Part shown: in pieces, positions 37,720-48,172 of the stretch | Layout: each line of letters begins with the position of its first letter | Position numbering within the stretch: position 1 is the stretch's first letter | Source of the DNA: Acidiphilium sp. C61 | Lineage (GTDB): Bacteria > Pseudomonadota > Alphaproteobacteria > Acetobacterales > Acetobacteraceae | Reading direction: 5' to 3' | Assembly: GCF_902712915.1 (NCBI RefSeq) | Contig: NZ_CACTIA010000005.1 | Location: 124,001 to 188,000 of the forward strand | Length of the DNA stretch: 64,000 nucleotides | Program-made: the position numbers and the translations under genes | Notes under the pieces: model-generated | Told to the model about the DNA's origin: nothing | The model's input: the letters and a program-made list of their open reading frames with translations, nothing else | Databases searched by the model: none

Positions 37720-38678
37720 TGGATCTTGGCGTGAGCGGCACCGTATCGGGAACCTCCGCGTTATCCCCTACCGTGTTCCACGAACCATGGTGGCTCGAAG
37801 CCGCTTCAGGCGGAACGTTCGGAGAGGTCATCGTCGAATCCGGCGGACGTCTTGCGGGGCGGTTGCCCTTTGTTGTCCAGCGCCGGGCGCGCAGCTTCGA
37901 CGTCGTGCGGATTCCCGATCTCACGCACTGTCTGGGACCGGCGATCGCTGCGGAGTTCGATCCCCCCGGGGCCGTCAAATCGACGAAGGGTATCGAGATT
38001 TGCAGCCAGTTGATCGCCCAGCTTCCCAAGGCTGCGCATGTCTGGTTCAGGCTGCATCCGGAAACCGCCAATACGCTGGCGTTCGACAAGGCGGGATTTC
38101 TGAGCACAGTGCAATGGTCGGTCGAAATTGCGCCGCGCCCGGAAGAGCAATTGTGGAAGGCGATGCGGGACAAGACCCGCAATGCCATTCGCCGCGGAAG
38201 CGACAGGCTGACCGTGACGGCGTGGGACGAACCGGGGCGCTTCCTCGATTTCTACAGGGATTGCCTGCGCCGGAACGACCGCAGGAACCATTACGATGAC
38301 GCGACGCTGGCGGCGCTGGCAGGCGAGGTTCTGCGGCGCCGGCGCGGGCGGGTGCTGGCCGCGATCAGGCCCGACAATACTCCGGAGGCCGCAATCCTGA
38401 CGGTCTGGTGCAAGCGCCGTGAGTTCTACTTCATGTCGGCACGGGACACGTCAGCCCATTTCGGTGCCATCAACCTGCTGATCTGGCGCGCCATTCAGGA
38501 TGCGGCAGCGGCGAATCGCATCTTCGACATGGACAATATCCACGTGGTGGATGGCGCGCTGCCAAACCATCTGATGCTGAGCGGATTTGGCGGCAATGTC
38601 GTGCCGCGTTATTGCGTCTCGCGCAGTTCGGCGCTGCTGACCGCATTGCAGGGCGTGCGCCGGGCTCTCGGCCGGTAG
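37719..38678 (+). CDS. GNAT/FemAB-like acyltransferase of unknown substrate
   Basis: 319 residues, cytoplasmic, no membrane segments. The layout (N-terminal HEPWWLEAASGG, ARLPFVV-like segment, then a second half with RDKTRNAIRRGSDRL and EAAILTVWCKRREFYFMSARD) resembles the BioF2/FemAB-type GNAT acetyltransferases (CelD-like domain), which occur with exopolysaccharide or cell-wall genes. No exact substrate can be given. It stands alone in its own transcription unit with an AT-rich upstream region and a hairpin over its ribosome binding site. Confidence 0.65.
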   Translation: MDLGVSGTVSGTSALSPTVFHEPWWLEAASGGTFGEVIVESGGRLAGRLPFVVQRRARSFDVVRIPDLTHCLGPAIAAEFDPPGAVKSTKGIEICSQLIAQLPKAAHVWFRLHPETANTLAFDKAGFLSTVQWSVEIAPRPEEQLWKAMRDKTRNAIRRGSDRLTVTAWDEPGRFLDFYRDCLRRNDRRNHYDDATLAALAGEVLRRRRGRVLAAIRPDNTPEAAILTVWCKRREFYFMSARDTSAHFGAINLLIWRAIQDAAAANRIFDMDNIHVVDGALPNHLMLSGFGGNVVPRYCVSRSSALLTALQGVRRALGR

Positions 38679-38704
38679 AGCCCTTTCGGCAGGGTAACGC
38701 CGCC

Positions 38705-40306
38705 TCAGGTGAGGCTGCGGGCAACAGCCTCGGCAGCGCGGATACCATCGACCCCCGCCGAGAGAATGCCGCCGGCATAGCCCGCGCCTTCGCCGGCGGG
38801 AAACAGGCCGCGCGTGTTGAGGCTCTGGCCATCAGCCCCACGGGTGATGCGGATGGGCGCCGAGGTGCGGGTTTCGATCCCGGTCAGCACCGCATCGTCA
38901 CGGTCGAAGCCGGGAATTTTTCGCCCGAATGCGGGCAAAGCCTCGCGGATTGCCTCGATGGCGTAATCCGGGAGCAGTGCCGACAGGTCGGTGAGGGTGA
39001 CGCCGGGCCGGTAGGACGGGATCACGGCACCGAAATCCGTCGAGGCGCGGCCGGCCAGAAAATCGCCGACGAGTTGCCCCGGCGCGTTGTAGTTCGATCC
39101 ACCCGCCACATAGGCTGCCGTTTCGAGACGGCGCTGCAACTCGACGCCGGCCAGAACATCGCCCAGAAAATCCTCCGGCGAAATGCCAACCACGATCCCG
39201 GCATTGGCGTTGCGCTCGTTGCGCGAATACTGGCTCATGCCGTTGGTCACGACGCGCCCGGGCTCAGACGTGGCGGCGACCACGGTGCCGCCGGGGCACA
39301 TGCAGAAACTGTAGGCGCTACGGCCGTTTTTCGCGTGATGCACCAGCTTGTAGTCGGCAGCGCCGAGCAGCTTGTGGCCCGCATGATCGCCATAGCGGGC
39401 ACGGTCGATCACCGATTGCGGATGCTCGATGCGGAAGCCGATGGCGAAGGGTTTCTTGTCCAGATGAACGCCGCGGTCGCGCAGCATGGCGAAGGTGTCG
39501 CGCGAGGAATGGCCGATGGCGAGAATGACGTGGTCGGTCTCGATCGTCTCGCCGGACTCCAGCACCACGCCGCGCACCTGGCGGCCGTCGCCGGCGGTGT
39601 CGATGGCAAGGTCGGTCACCTTCGCGCCAAAACGGTATTCCCCGCCGAGCCGCTCGATCGTCGCACGCATGGTCTCGACCATGCCAACGAGGCGGAACGT
39701 GCCGATATGCGGATGCGCGACGTAGAGGATTTCCTCGGGCGCGCCGGCGGCGACGAATTCGGTCAGCACCTTGCGGCCGAGATGGTTGGGATCGCTGATC
39801 TGGCTGTAGAGCTTGCCGTCGGAGAACGTCCCTGCCCCGCCCTCGCCGAACTGGACGTTGGATTCGGGCGTCAGCACGCCGCGGCGCCAGAGCGCCCAGG
39901 TATCCTTCGTGCGTTCACGCACCACCTTGCCGCGTTCCAGGATCAGCGGGCGCAGCCCTGCCTGGGCGAGGATGAGGGCGGCAAAGATGCCGCAGGGACC
40001 GGTGCCAATAACGATGGGCCGGCGCGCCGGCGGGCGGGATTGCGGAAGCCGGTAGCCGATATCCGGCGTCGGACCGACATGGCGGCTCGCCGCGTGGCGG
40101 GCGAGAAGCTCCGCCTCGTCCTCGGCTTCGACGTCAATCGTATAGGTCAGGACGATCGCGGCCTTGCGCCGGGCATCGACGGCGCGGCGGAACACGGTGA
40201 AGCCGCGCAACGCCGCCTCACCGATGCCAAGGCGGGCAAGCACCGCATCGCGCAGGGCGTCGGGGGTGTGGTCGAGCGGCAGGCGGATTTCGGTCAGGCG
40301 GATCAT
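38705..40306 (-). CDS. FAD-dependent dehydrogenase-like protein (COG2509 group)
   Basis: 533-residue flavoprotein. An N-terminal ~95-residue domain (MIRLTEIRLPLDHTPDALRDAV) precedes the Rossmann dinucleotide-binding motif PIVIGTGPCGIFAALILAQAG (98-118) and RGKVVRERTKDTWALWRRG. The middle has VQFGEGGAGTFSDGKLY, the family hallmark, and the C-terminus EGAGYAGGILSAGVDGIRAAE. Its natural reaction is not established. The ATG at 40306 gives the expected N-terminus. It is divergent from the Uup gene across 67 bases. Confidence 0.85.
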   Translation of the reverse strand: MIRLTEIRLPLDHTPDALRDAVLARLGIGEAALRGFTVFRRAVDARRKAAIVLTYTIDVEAEDEAELLARHAASRHVGPTPDIGYRLPQSRPPARRPIVIGTGPCGIFAALILAQAGLRPLILERGKVVRERTKDTWALWRRGVLTPESNVQFGEGGAGTFSDGKLYSQISDPNHLGRKVLTEFVAAGAPEEILYVAHPHIGTFRLVGMVETMRATIERLGGEYRFGAKVTDLAIDTAGDGRQVRGVVLESGETIETDHVILAIGHSSRDTFAMLRDRGVHLDKKPFAIGFRIEHPQSVIDRARYGDHAGHKLLGAADYKLVHHAKNGRSAYSFCMCPGGTVVAATSEPGRVVTNGMSQYSRNERNANAGIVVGISPEDFLGDVLAGVELQRRLETAAYVAGGSNYNAPGQLVGDFLAGRASTDFGAVIPSYRPGVTLTDLSALLPDYAIEAIREALPAFGRKIPGFDRDDAVLTGIETRTSAPIRITRGADGQSLNTRGLFPAGEGAGYAGGILSAGVDGIRAAEAVARSLT

Positions 40307-40373
40307 GACGGCGCTCTCATACTCCGATCGGCGCTCGCTTGCCATGCGATCCGCGATTGGCCACAAGGCGCGC

Positions 40374-42179
40374 ATGGCCCCTCCCCTGCTCAACCTGCAA
40401 GACATAAGGCTCTCGCTCGGCGGCGCACCGCTGCTGGATGGCGCGGAAATCGGCATTGCCGCAGGCGAGCGCATCTGCCTGGTCGGGCGCAACGGATCGG
40501 GCAAGTCCACCCTGCTGAAAATCGCAGCGGGTCTGGCAGAGGCCGATTCCGGCACACGGTTCCTGCAGCCCGGCGCCACCCTGCGCTACCTGCCGCAGGA
40601 GCCGGACCTCACCCGCTTCCCGACCGTGCTCGATTACGTGTTCGACGGTCTCGATCCGGAAGTGGACGGACACCGGGCCCGCGCCTGTCTCGATCGGCTC
40701 GGGCTGACCGGCGCCGAGAGCACCGCCCGCCTGTCCGGCGGCGAGGCGCGCCGGGCCGCGCTGGCCAAGGTGCTGGCGCCGGAGCCCGACGTACTGCTGC
40801 TCGACGAACCGACCAACCATCTCGACCTGCCGGCAATCGAATGGCTGGAGGCCGAACTGAAGGCCTCGCGCGCCGGCATCGTGCTGATCAGCCATGACAG
40901 GCGATTGCTGGAGACGGTGACACGCAGCATCGTCTGGCTCGATCGCGGCCGGACCAGCCGGATCGATCGCGGCTTCTCGCATTTCGAGGCCTGGCGCGAC
41001 GAGGTGTTCGAACAGGAAGAGCGCGACGCGCAGAAGCTCTCCCGCGCCATCGTGCGCGAGGAAGACTGGATGCGCTATGGCGTGACGGCGCGGCGCAAGC
41101 GCAATGTCCGCCGCGTTGCCGAACTCGCTGCCCTGCGGACCCGCAAGCGCGAGGAGCGGCGCGAGGCGCGGGAGATGAACGTGACGACGAGTGCCGCGAC
41201 ACTCTCCGGCAAGATCGTCGTCGATGCCGAGAACGTTACGAAATGCTTCGGCGAGCGCTGCGTGATCCGCGACCTGACGCTGCGGGTGCTGCGCGGCGAC
41301 CGGCTCGGCATCGTCGGGCCGAACGGTGCCGGCAAGACCACGCTGCTCCGGCTGCTGACCGGGCAGATCGAGCCGGACACAGGCACGATCACCCAGGGCA
41401 CCAACCTGGCCGTGGCGACGCTCGACCAGCAGCGTGCCGCCCTCGACCCTGCCCGCACACTGGCCGACACGCTGACCGGCGGCGGGAGTGACATGGTCGA
41501 GGTCGGCGGGCAGTTTCGTCATGTCGTTGGCTACATGAAGGATTTCCTTTTCCGCCCCGAACAGGCGCGCACGCCGGTCGGCACGCTCTCGGGCGGCGAG
41601 CGCGGCCGGCTGCTGCTGGCCTGCGCGATGGCGCGGCCCTCGAACCTGCTGATCCTCGACGAACCAACCAACGATCTCGACCTCGAAACACTCGACATCC
41701 TGCAGGACATGCTGTCCGACTATGCTGGCACGGTGCTGCTGGTCAGCCACGATCGCGACTTTCTCGACCGCATCGCGACCTCCACGCTCGCGGCGGAAGG
41801 TGACGGGCGATGGGTTGAATATGCCGGCGGCTATGCGGACATGCTGACCCAGCGCGGCACGCGTGAGACGCGCGAGGCAACGCCGCGCAAGCAAGCCGCG
41901 ACGCCACCCAAGCCCAAGGCCGCGGCTTCGGCGTTTTCCTTCCGCGACCGGCACCGGCTGAAGCAGCTCGAAGGCGAGATGGAGGGGCTTCAGGCCGAAA
42001 TCGCCAAGCACGAGGCACGCCTCGCCGATGCCAATTTCTTTACCCGCGACCCTGACGGGTTCCGCAAGGCCAGCGAAACCGTAGGCGGGGTACAGGAGCG
42101 GCTCGCCGCGCTCGAGGCCGAATGGCTCGACCTCGAACTCAGGCGCGAGGCTGCTGATGGGGCGAAAACCTCATCGTGA
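40374..42179 (+). CDS. ABC-F family ATPase, Uup-like
   Basis: Soluble protein with two ABC ATPase domains and no membrane segment, 601 residues. Walker A sites are GRNGSGKST near 38-46 and GPNGAGKTT near 315; signatures LSGGEARRAALAKVL and LSGGERGRLLLACAM. The interdomain linker is helical, and a C-terminal coiled-coil (about 525-600, RLKQLEGEMEGLQAEIAKHEARL) fits Uup. ABC-F proteins act on ribosomes and Uup also binds DNA. The ATG at 40374 is well placed at the domain start. Its end overlaps the PsiE-like gene on the other strand by 41 bases. Confidence 0.88.
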   Translation: MAPPLLNLQDIRLSLGGAPLLDGAEIGIAAGERICLVGRNGSGKSTLLKIAAGLAEADSGTRFLQPGATLRYLPQEPDLTRFPTVLDYVFDGLDPEVDGHRARACLDRLGLTGAESTARLSGGEARRAALAKVLAPEPDVLLLDEPTNHLDLPAIEWLEAELKASRAGIVLISHDRRLLETVTRSIVWLDRGRTSRIDRGFSHFEAWRDEVFEQEERDAQKLSRAIVREEDWMRYGVTARRKRNVRRVAELAALRTRKREERREAREMNVTTSAATLSGKIVVDAENVTKCFGERCVIRDLTLRVLRGDRLGIVGPNGAGKTTLLRLLTGQIEPDTGTITQGTNLAVATLDQQRAALDPARTLADTLTGGGSDMVEVGGQFRHVVGYMKDFLFRPEQARTPVGTLSGGERGRLLLACAMARPSNLLILDEPTNDLDLETLDILQDMLSDYAGTVLLVSHDRDFLDRIATSTLAAEGDGRWVEYAGGYADMLTQRGTRETREATPRKQAATPPKPKAAASAFSFRDRHRLKQLEGEMEGLQAEIAKHEARLADANFFTRDPDGFRKASETVGGVQERLAALEAEWLDLELRREAADGAKTSS

Positions 42180-42639
42180 TGCTGCGCGCGATCACCAGCA
42201 CGATGATGACGACGACGAGTGTCAGGATATCTTCGGCCGAGAATTTCTGGCCATAGAGCTTGATCAGCACCTCGCGGAGGGAAAAGACGATCGTCACGTC
42301 GAGCAGCGTCGACAACCTGATGCGCCTGGTGCGCGCATAATCCATGAAGGTGTTGAACAGCTCGATGAGGATGACGACGTCGAGGATCTGCTCGACCAGC
42401 ACGCGAAGGGTGAATGTGTCCATCGTCTCGGCCCGGAAATCGGGAAAGAGATGGATCGTGCTGGCGACCGCCTCGAGGAACGCGAAGGCGAGGGCGACGA
42501 GCATCAGCGGGATGACACCGAGGATGACCGCGTCCACCGCGATGTCGTAGCCGCGGAAGACGAGACCGCGCCAGCGTCCGCGCGGCCTCTCGGTTACGTC
42601 AGATGCCACGGGCCGCCATCGCCGCGACGATTTCGCCAA
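42139..42639 (-). CDS. PsiE-like membrane protein
   Basis: Small membrane protein of up to 166 residues with four hydrophobic segments (AVILGVIPLMLVALAFAFLEA, then LVEQILDVVILIELFNTFMDY, and ILTLVVVIIVLVIARSI near the end). Layout and motifs resemble the phosphate-starvation-inducible PsiE family, whose role is unknown. The start is uncertain: a TTG at 42639 or a GTG at 42609, both overlapping the hydrolase gene. It is probably the last gene of the proS-lol-hydrolase set. Confidence 0.65.
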   Translation of the reverse strand: MAKSSRRWRPVASDVTERPRGRWRGLVFRGYDIAVDAVILGVIPLMLVALAFAFLEAVASTIHLFPDFRAETMDTFTLRVLVEQILDVVILIELFNTFMDYARTRRIRLSTLLDVTIVFSLREVLIKLYGQKFSAEDILTLVVVIIVLVIARSITMRFSPHQQPRA

Positions 42640-43537
42640 CCGCCTCGCCGGCTTCGGGAATGACCCGGCCCATCGTCAGGAAGCCGTGGATCTGCCCTGG
42701 AAAGCGCCGCAGCGTGACCGCAATTCCGATTTCCGCAAGATGTCGCGCATAGGCTTCGCCCTCGTCGCGCAGCGGATCGAAGCCGGCCGTGATGACCAGG
42801 GCCGGCGGCAGGCGGTCATGCCGGGCGGCATGCATCGGCGAGGCCCGCCAGTCCGCCTTGTCTGCCTCCGAGCGGAGGTAGTGGGCGCGGAAATAGGTCA
42901 TCATCGCTTTCGTCAGCATGTAGTTCTCGCCGAAGGCCTCGTGGCTCGCGGTCGAGCCCAGCATGTCGGTCGAGGGATAGACCAGCGCCTGAAGCGCGAT
43001 GGCAGGGCCGGCATTGTCGCGCGCGTCGATCGCGACGACGGCGGCGAGGTTGCCACCCGCGCTGTCGCCGCCGACCGCGAGGCGCTTCGCATCGATGCCG
43101 AGTGCATCGGCATGGGTCGCGACCCAGGCCGTGGCGTCGATCGCATCCTCGACCGCGGCGGGGAATTTGTGTTCAGGGCCGAGCCGATAATCGACCGAGA
43201 TGACCACCGCGCGACTGCGCTGCGCGATCTGCCGGCAGACAACGTCATGCGTGTCGCGATCGCCGATCACCCAGCCGCCACCGTGGAAATATACGAGGCA
43301 GCCGCGCGCGGTGGCATCGTCCCCATCGCGATAGAGGCGGAGCGGGATGACGCCGTTGCGGCCCTGGGCGTCGAGATCGCGCACCTGCGTGATTGCCGGA
43401 GGCTGGGGCGAAAGGGCGCCGCGCGCCTGCAGGTAGCCGATCCGCGCTTCGGCGGGGCTCAACTGGTCGGCCGGCGGGCGGCCCGCGGCACGGATGAGCT
43501 CAAGCGCCGTGGCGGCGCTGCTGTCGAGTTCTGCCAT
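42599..43537 (-). CDS. Alpha/beta hydrolase of the hormone-sensitive lipase/esterase family
   Basis: 312-residue esterase from the ATG at 43537, which has GGGGAGA upstream; alternative ATGs at 43567 and 43582 overlap lolD. The oxyanion-hole motif CLVYFHGGGWVIGD and the nucleophile elbow GGDSAGGNL (Ser) are present, with GFDPLRDEGEAYA (Asp) and QIHGFLTM (His) completing the triad. No signal peptide, so cytoplasmic. Acyl-ester hydrolysis is likely, substrate unknown. Confidence 0.92.
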   Translation of the reverse strand: MAELDSSAATALELIRAAGRPPADQLSPAEARIGYLQARGALSPQPPAITQVRDLDAQGRNGVIPLRLYRDGDDATARGCLVYFHGGGWVIGDRDTHDVVCRQIAQRSRAVVISVDYRLGPEHKFPAAVEDAIDATAWVATHADALGIDAKRLAVGGDSAGGNLAAVVAIDARDNAGPAIALQALVYPSTDMLGSTASHEAFGENYMLTKAMMTYFRAHYLRSEADKADWRASPMHAARHDRLPPALVITAGFDPLRDEGEAYARHLAEIGIAVTLRRFPGQIHGFLTMGRVIPEAGEAVGEIVAAMAARGI

Positions 43538-43559
43538 TGACGGTATCTCCCCTTGTTGT

Positions 43560-44237
43560 TCAGCCATCGACGAGATGGCCATCGCGCAGCATCACCACGC
43601 GATCCATGCGTGCCGCAAGATCGGGATTGTGGGTGGCGATCAGCGCCGCGATGTTTTCATGCCGCACCACCCGCAGCAATTCGCCAAAGACGAGATCAGC
43701 GGTGGCAACATCGAGATTGCCGGTCGGCTCGTCGGCGAGCAGGAGCTTCGGTGCGTTCGCCATGGCGCGCGCAATGGCAACGCGCTGGCGCTCGCCGCCC
43801 GAGAGCTTGCCCGGCAGATGCTGCGCGCGCGCAGCAAGGCCGAACGCCTCGAGCAGATGTGCCGCGCGGGCCTCGGCATCCTTGCGGGCGCGCCCCGCGA
43901 TGAGCTGCGGCAGTGCCGCGTTTTCCAGCGCGGTGAATTCTGCCAGCAGATGATGCGCCTGGTAGACGAAGCCGATTTCATTGCGGCGGAGCGTGGTCTT
44001 TTCGGAATCCGACAGGCGGGCGGTATCGATCCCACCGATCCGGATGGTGCCGGCATCGGGCTTCTCCAGAAGCCCGGCGAGGTGCAGCAGGGTGGATTTG
44101 CCGGACCCGGAAGGGGCGACGAGTGCGACGATCTCGCCGTTGCGCAGCGAAAGATCGGCGCCACGCAGGATGTGCAGATCCTCGCCCTCGCCATGAAAGG
44201 TGCGGACGACACCCTCGAGTTTCAGAACCTCACTCAT
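43560..44237 (-). CDS. lolD: Lipoprotein-releasing ABC transporter ATPase LolD
   Basis: ATPase of the LolCDE complex that extracts outer-membrane lipoproteins from the inner membrane, 225 residues. Walker [10 protein letters not shown] (41-49), signature [14 protein letters not shown] (about 144), Walker [13 protein letters not shown] and the H-loop ATHN are present. The ATG overlaps the end of lolC by eight bases. It supports sorting of lipoproteins such as the RlpA-like one in this window. Confidence 0.94.
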   Translation of the reverse strand: MSEVLKLEGVVRTFHGEGEDLHILRGADLSLRNGEIVALVAPSGSGKSTLLHLAGLLEKPDAGTIRIGGIDTARLSDSEKTTLRRNEIGFVYQAHHLLAEFTALENAALPQLIAGRARKDAEARAAHLLEAFGLAARAQHLPGKLSGGERQRVAIARAMANAPKLLLADEPTGNLDVATADLVFGELLRVVRHENIAALIATHNPDLAARMDRVVMLRDGHLVDG

Positions 44238-45477
44238 GGCGCAACGCCTCCACCGGATCGGTTCGCGCGGCCCGCCAGCTCGGATAGAGCGTGGCGACGA
44301 AGGACAGGCCGATGGCGATCACCACGACCTCGACCACCTGGCTCCAGACCAGTTTCGCCGGCAGTGATTCAAGGTAATAGACCGTCGGGTTGAAGAGCTG
44401 CGTACCGGTCAGCCCCTGCACGAACTGGCGGATCTGCTCGATATACGCGCAGAAGACGACGCCGAGCCCGAAGCCGGCGATCGTGCCGATCACGCCGACC
44501 GACGCGCCGACCATGAAGAAAATCCGCATGATCGAGCCAGAAGTCGCCCCCATCGTGCGCAGGATGGCGATATCGGCGGTCTTGTCCTTCACCATCATGA
44601 TCATCGAGGACACCACGTTGAACACGGCAACGACAATGATCAGGGTAAGGATCAGGAACATCACGTTCCGCTCGACATTGACCGCCGCGAAGAAGGCGTT
44701 GTTGCTGTCCTGCCAGTCGACCACGTTGACCGGTGCGCCGCCCATCGCCTTCGGGATGGCGGCCTTGATCGGGGCGGTATTGTCGGGGTTCTTCACGAAA
44801 AGCTGGATCTGCGTCGCGGCGTCCTGCGCGCGGAATAGCGTCTGCGCCGAGGCGAGCGGCAGGAAGACGAAGCTGGAATCGTATTGCGCCATGCCGGTGC
44901 GGAATATCGCGCTGACATGAAAACTCTGGATGCGCGGGATGGTGCCGATGATGGTGGCATCGCCCTGCGGCAGCACGAGGGTGATGGCGCCACCGCGTGA
45001 AATGCCGAGTTGGCTGGCGACGCCGGCGCCGATCGCGATATCGCCGCCGGTGAAATCCTTCAGCGAGCCGGCGACGATATGATGCGAGACGGTTCGCAGC
45101 TTCGCCAGCCCGCCAGGCTGGATGCCACGCGCCACCCCGCCGATCGCGCCACCATGCGGCCCGGTCATCAGAACCTCACCCTGCACGATGGGGATGGCAC
45201 TGATCACGCCCGGGATCTTTTCGAGCCGCCCGGCCGCCGCGTCGTATTGGGTGATGTTGTGACCGGCGCCGTAGACGCCGATATCGCCGTTGAGGCCGAG
45301 GATCTGCGCCAGCAATTCCTGCCGGAAACCGTTCATCACGCTCATCACGATGATCAGCGTCGCCACCCCGAGCGCAATGCCGATCAGCGAGAATATGGCG
45401 ATGATCGAGACGAACCGCTCGCCCTTGCGGGCGCGGAGGTAACGGAACGCGACCCGACGCTCGAAGGCGGAAAACAT
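44230..45477 (-). CDS. lolC: Lipoprotein-releasing ABC transporter permease LolC/LolE
   Basis: Inner-membrane subunit of the lipoprotein-release complex, 415 residues. An N-terminal helix ([21 protein letters not shown]) is followed by a large periplasmic domain (about 45-265), then three helices ([20 protein letters not shown] and two more). One permease gene of the LolC/E type is present, which fits organisms with a LolF-type homodimer; LolC or LolE cannot be told apart here. It overlaps proS by one base. Confidence 0.92.
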   Translation of the reverse strand: MFSAFERRVAFRYLRARKGERFVSIIAIFSLIGIALGVATLIIVMSVMNGFRQELLAQILGLNGDIGVYGAGHNITQYDAAAGRLEKIPGVISAIPIVQGEVLMTGPHGGAIGGVARGIQPGGLAKLRTVSHHIVAGSLKDFTGGDIAIGAGVASQLGISRGGAITLVLPQGDATIIGTIPRIQSFHVSAIFRTGMAQYDSSFVFLPLASAQTLFRAQDAATQIQLFVKNPDNTAPIKAAIPKAMGGAPVNVVDWQDSNNAFFAAVNVERNVMFLILTLIIVVAVFNVVSSMIMMVKDKTADIAILRTMGATSGSIMRIFFMVGASVGVIGTIAGFGLGVVFCAYIEQIRQFVQGLTGTQLFNPTVYYLESLPAKLVWSQVVEVVVIAIGLSFVATLYPSWRAARTDPVEALRHE

Positions 45478-46790
45478 CAGGCGCGCACTTTCGCGAGGGC
45501 GGCATCGATGTCGAGTTCGGCGCGCTCGCCGGTGCGGCGGTGCTTGAGCTCGACCTGGCCCTTCGCCGCGCCGCGCGGGCCGACGATGACCTGCCAGGGA
45601 TGGCCCATCAGGTCGGCATCGGCGAATTTCTCTCCCGCACGGGCCTCGCGGTCGTCATAGAGCGCATCGCGGCCGAGGGCGTCGTAGATCCGCTCGCAGA
45701 GCGCGTCGGTCACCTGATCGCCCTGGCGGAGATTGAGGATCGAGGCGCGGAATGGCGAGATCGCATCAGGCCAGATGATCCCCGCCTCGTCATGGCTCGC
45801 CTCGATGATCGCACCGGTCAGCCGTGAAACGCCGATACCGTAGCTGCCCATTTCGGGATGCACGCGCGCGCCGTCCGGCCCGACCACGGCGAAATTCATC
45901 GCCTGGCTGTATTTGGTGCCGAAATAGAAGATCTGGCCAACCTCGATCCCCCTGCCCTCGCGGCGCCGATCCTCGGGCACTTTCGCCCAGGCGGCCTCGT
46001 CGTGCTTCTCGTCTGTCGCGGCATAGAGCGAGGTCATGCGGTCGAAAAACGCGTCGAGATCGGCGCGGGCCTCGTAGTCATAGGCATCATCACCGAGTTC
46101 GATCGTCTCGAAGCTCGAATCGTAGAACACACCGCTTTCGCCGGTCGGCGCCAGGATGTGGAATTCATGCGAGAGATTGCCACCGATCGGGCCGGTATCG
46201 GCGCGCATCGGCACTGCGCGCACGCCCATGCGCTTGAAGGTCCGCATATAGGCCAGCATCATCCGCCGGTAGCTTTCGACCGCACCCTCATAATCGAGAT
46301 CGAAGCTGTAGCCGTCCTTCATAAAGAATTCGCGTCCGCGCAGCACGCCGAAGCGCGGACGCACCTCGTCGCGGAATTTCCACTGGATCTGGTAGAGCAT
46401 CTGCGGCAGGTCGCGGTAGGACTGCACCGAATCGCGCATGATCGCGGTCAGCATTTCCTCGTTGGTCGGGCCGTAGAGCATCTCGCGATCGTGACGGTCG
46501 CGGATGCGCAGCATCTCCGGGCCATACGCATCGTAGCGCCCGCTTTCCCGCCAGAGTTCGGCGGACTGGATCGTCGGCATCAGGATTTCCTGCGCGCCGG
46601 CGCGAGCCTGTTCCTCGCGAACGATGTTGGCGATGTTATGCAGCACCCGCAGCCCCGCCGGCAGCCAGGCATAGATGCCGGCCGATTGCTGGCGGATCAA
46701 CCCGGCGCGCAGCATCAGCCGGTGCGAGACGATCTGCGCTTCGGCGGGCGTTTCCTTGAGAGTGGGAATGAGCGAGCGGGAAAGACGCAT
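45477..46790 (-). CDS. proS: Prolyl-tRNA synthetase, short alphaproteobacterial form
   Basis: Class II synthetase for tRNA-Pro, 437 residues. It lacks the editing insertion domain found in the ~570-residue bacterial enzyme, which is normal for alphaproteobacteria. Motif 2 region [30 protein letters not shown] and motif 3 [14 protein letters not shown] are present. AGGACT precedes the ATG at 46790. Next to lolC and lolD it follows the standard alphaproteobacterial order. Confidence 0.97.
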   Translation of the reverse strand: MRLSRSLIPTLKETPAEAQIVSHRLMLRAGLIRQQSAGIYAWLPAGLRVLHNIANIVREEQARAGAQEILMPTIQSAELWRESGRYDAYGPEMLRIRDRHDREMLYGPTNEEMLTAIMRDSVQSYRDLPQMLYQIQWKFRDEVRPRFGVLRGREFFMKDGYSFDLDYEGAVESYRRMMLAYMRTFKRMGVRAVPMRADTGPIGGNLSHEFHILAPTGESGVFYDSSFETIELGDDAYDYEARADLDAFFDRMTSLYAATDEKHDEAAWAKVPEDRRREGRGIEVGQIFYFGTKYSQAMNFAVVGPDGARVHPEMGSYGIGVSRLTGAIIEASHDEAGIIWPDAISPFRASILNLRQGDQVTDALCERIYDALGRDALYDDREARAGEKFADADLMGHPWQVIVGPRGAAKGQVELKHRRTGERAELDIDAALAKVRA

Positions 46791-46824
46791 GATGAGTCCT
46801 GATCGGTTGGGGTCGGAAGCCTGA

Positions 46825-47919
46825 TTACAGCGCCACGCTGCCCTCGGCCAGAGCCGCCGCGCGTTCAGGGTCCAAACCGCGGTTGAAGGCGATCCGCGCG
46901 GGCTTCTCGACAAGCAGGTGCAACAGCACGGCGAGGCCCGCAGTGAGTGCCACCAGCGTCCCCGCAACCGCGAGCGGCGCCGCTGCGCGGACGATGCCGA
47001 GATGCCGGAACAGCTGCGCGGTCATCAGTTCGGCCGGCGCAAAACTCATGTAGAACGCATAGGACAACACGCCCATGGCCCGCAGCGGGCGAATGGCGCC
47101 GAGACAAGCCGGCAGGCCGGCGTCTCCCTGCATGCCAAAACCGAACAACATCAGCCAGAGCCCGAGAACGGTCATGGCATCGTGGCCGGTGGCCGCAAAG
47201 AAGAGCGCAACGAGACCACCGATGAGGGCGATCATCCGGTTGGGCGCTGCGTCGGCGATGATGGGGATGAAGACCGCTGTTGCCATGCCGGCGACGAATT
47301 CCGGGAAAAACCGCAGCAAGGAGGCGCCAAAGGTCAGATTGAGCCCGCCGAACACTTCGGCGACGAGGGCCAGAACCATGAAACAGAGGGGAAGGGAAAT
47401 CACGAAGGCTGCCTGGTAAAATGTCCTGGAGGCCGCAATCAACAGCGGAAACATGAGATAGCCGGCCCATTCGGTGCTGATCGACCAGGAGGGATAGTTC
47501 CACGCCCAATGGTTCAGCGTTCCCCAGCCCTGCACCAGCAACAAATGACAGAGCAACGCCACCCCGGAGAACCGCGGCGGTTCGCGCGGCGTCACGCCGG
47601 CAGCTTTTCCGGCCAGGAACACCGCGCCGAGCAGGACGATCACCGCAAGATGCACCGGATAGATCCGCGCCAGGCGCTTTCCCCAGAATCGAGCCGCACC
47701 GCGCATGGTGAGAGGGATGTCCTGATCCACCCGCGTCAGCAACAGCCCGGAGAGAATGAAGAAGCCATCGACCCCGAGATAGCCATGGGTAATCACCGGT
47801 GCGAGGGGGGCGAGCCAGCCGGCATACCCTGCCTGCAGATTGACGTGATAGGCGAAGACCCAGAGTGCGAAGAGGGCGCGACAGGCCGTCAGGTCTGTCA
47901 GTTCTCGCCGGCGGGTCAT
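46825..47919 (-). CDS. Membrane-bound acyltransferase, family 3 (OafA-like)
   Basis: Polytopic acyltransferase of 364 residues with about ten helices. The N-terminal helix [21 protein letters not shown] carries the conserved Arg and His of the family, and [16 protein letters not shown] follows. Such proteins O-acetylate lipopolysaccharide, glycans or other envelope carbohydrates. GGGAGGAAA lies before the ATG. A strong intrinsic terminator lies only about 20 bases upstream, so its own expression must come from a promoter within or after that region, or from read-through. Confidence 0.88.
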   Translation of the reverse strand: MTRRRELTDLTACRALFALWVFAYHVNLQAGYAGWLAPLAPVITHGYLGVDGFFILSGLLLTRVDQDIPLTMRGAARFWGKRLARIYPVHLAVIVLLGAVFLAGKAAGVTPREPPRFSGVALLCHLLLVQGWGTLNHWAWNYPSWSISTEWAGYLMFPLLIAASRTFYQAAFVISLPLCFMVLALVAEVFGGLNLTFGASLLRFFPEFVAGMATAVFIPIIADAAPNRMIALIGGLVALFFAATGHDAMTVLGLWLMLFGFGMQGDAGLPACLGAIRPLRAMGVLSYAFYMSFAPAELMTAQLFRHLGIVRAAAPLAVAGTLVALTAGLAVLLHLLVEKPARIAFNRGLDPERAAALAEGSVAL

Positions 47920-47938
47920 CGCGCTTTCCTCCCGGGCG

Positions 47939-47970
47939 AAAAAAAACCCGCCGGCGAAAAAGCCAGCGGG
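47939..47970 (-). terminator. Intrinsic terminator of the rnj-coaX-birA-nuo transcript
   Basis: On the minus strand a 9-bp stem with one mismatch (CCCGCTGGC with GCCGGCGGG) and a TTTTTC loop is followed by eight T residues. It lies about 200 bases after the rnj stop, and its T-run ends about 19 bases before the acyltransferase start codon. Confidence 0.85.
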
Positions 47971-48172
47971 CCAAGTTCAGGGAGGAAACGCCAGTCACAC
48001 GGCGGAGCGAAGAACCATTCCCCACTCCACGAACGATAGTGCAGCGCACCACAAAATCGGTAAAGCGAAATCATCGATAATTGCCTATAAAAATGACCGA
48101 GAAAACCTCGATTTGATCAATAAAGCGTCTGTTTCTGAATAATTTAGGTTCATTTGCCTAATTATACGGCAA

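Noticed and set aside
46865..48052. A 395-codon minus-strand frame overlapping the acyltransferase in another frame
   Set aside because: It crosses the intrinsic terminator, and the alternative frame holds the family motifs and a good ribosome binding site.
48154..48172. Inverted repeat TTGCC-N9-GGCAA after rnj as an operator or terminator
   Set aside because: Five-base arms are too short, it directly abuts the rnj stop codon, and a far better terminator lies about 200 bases on.
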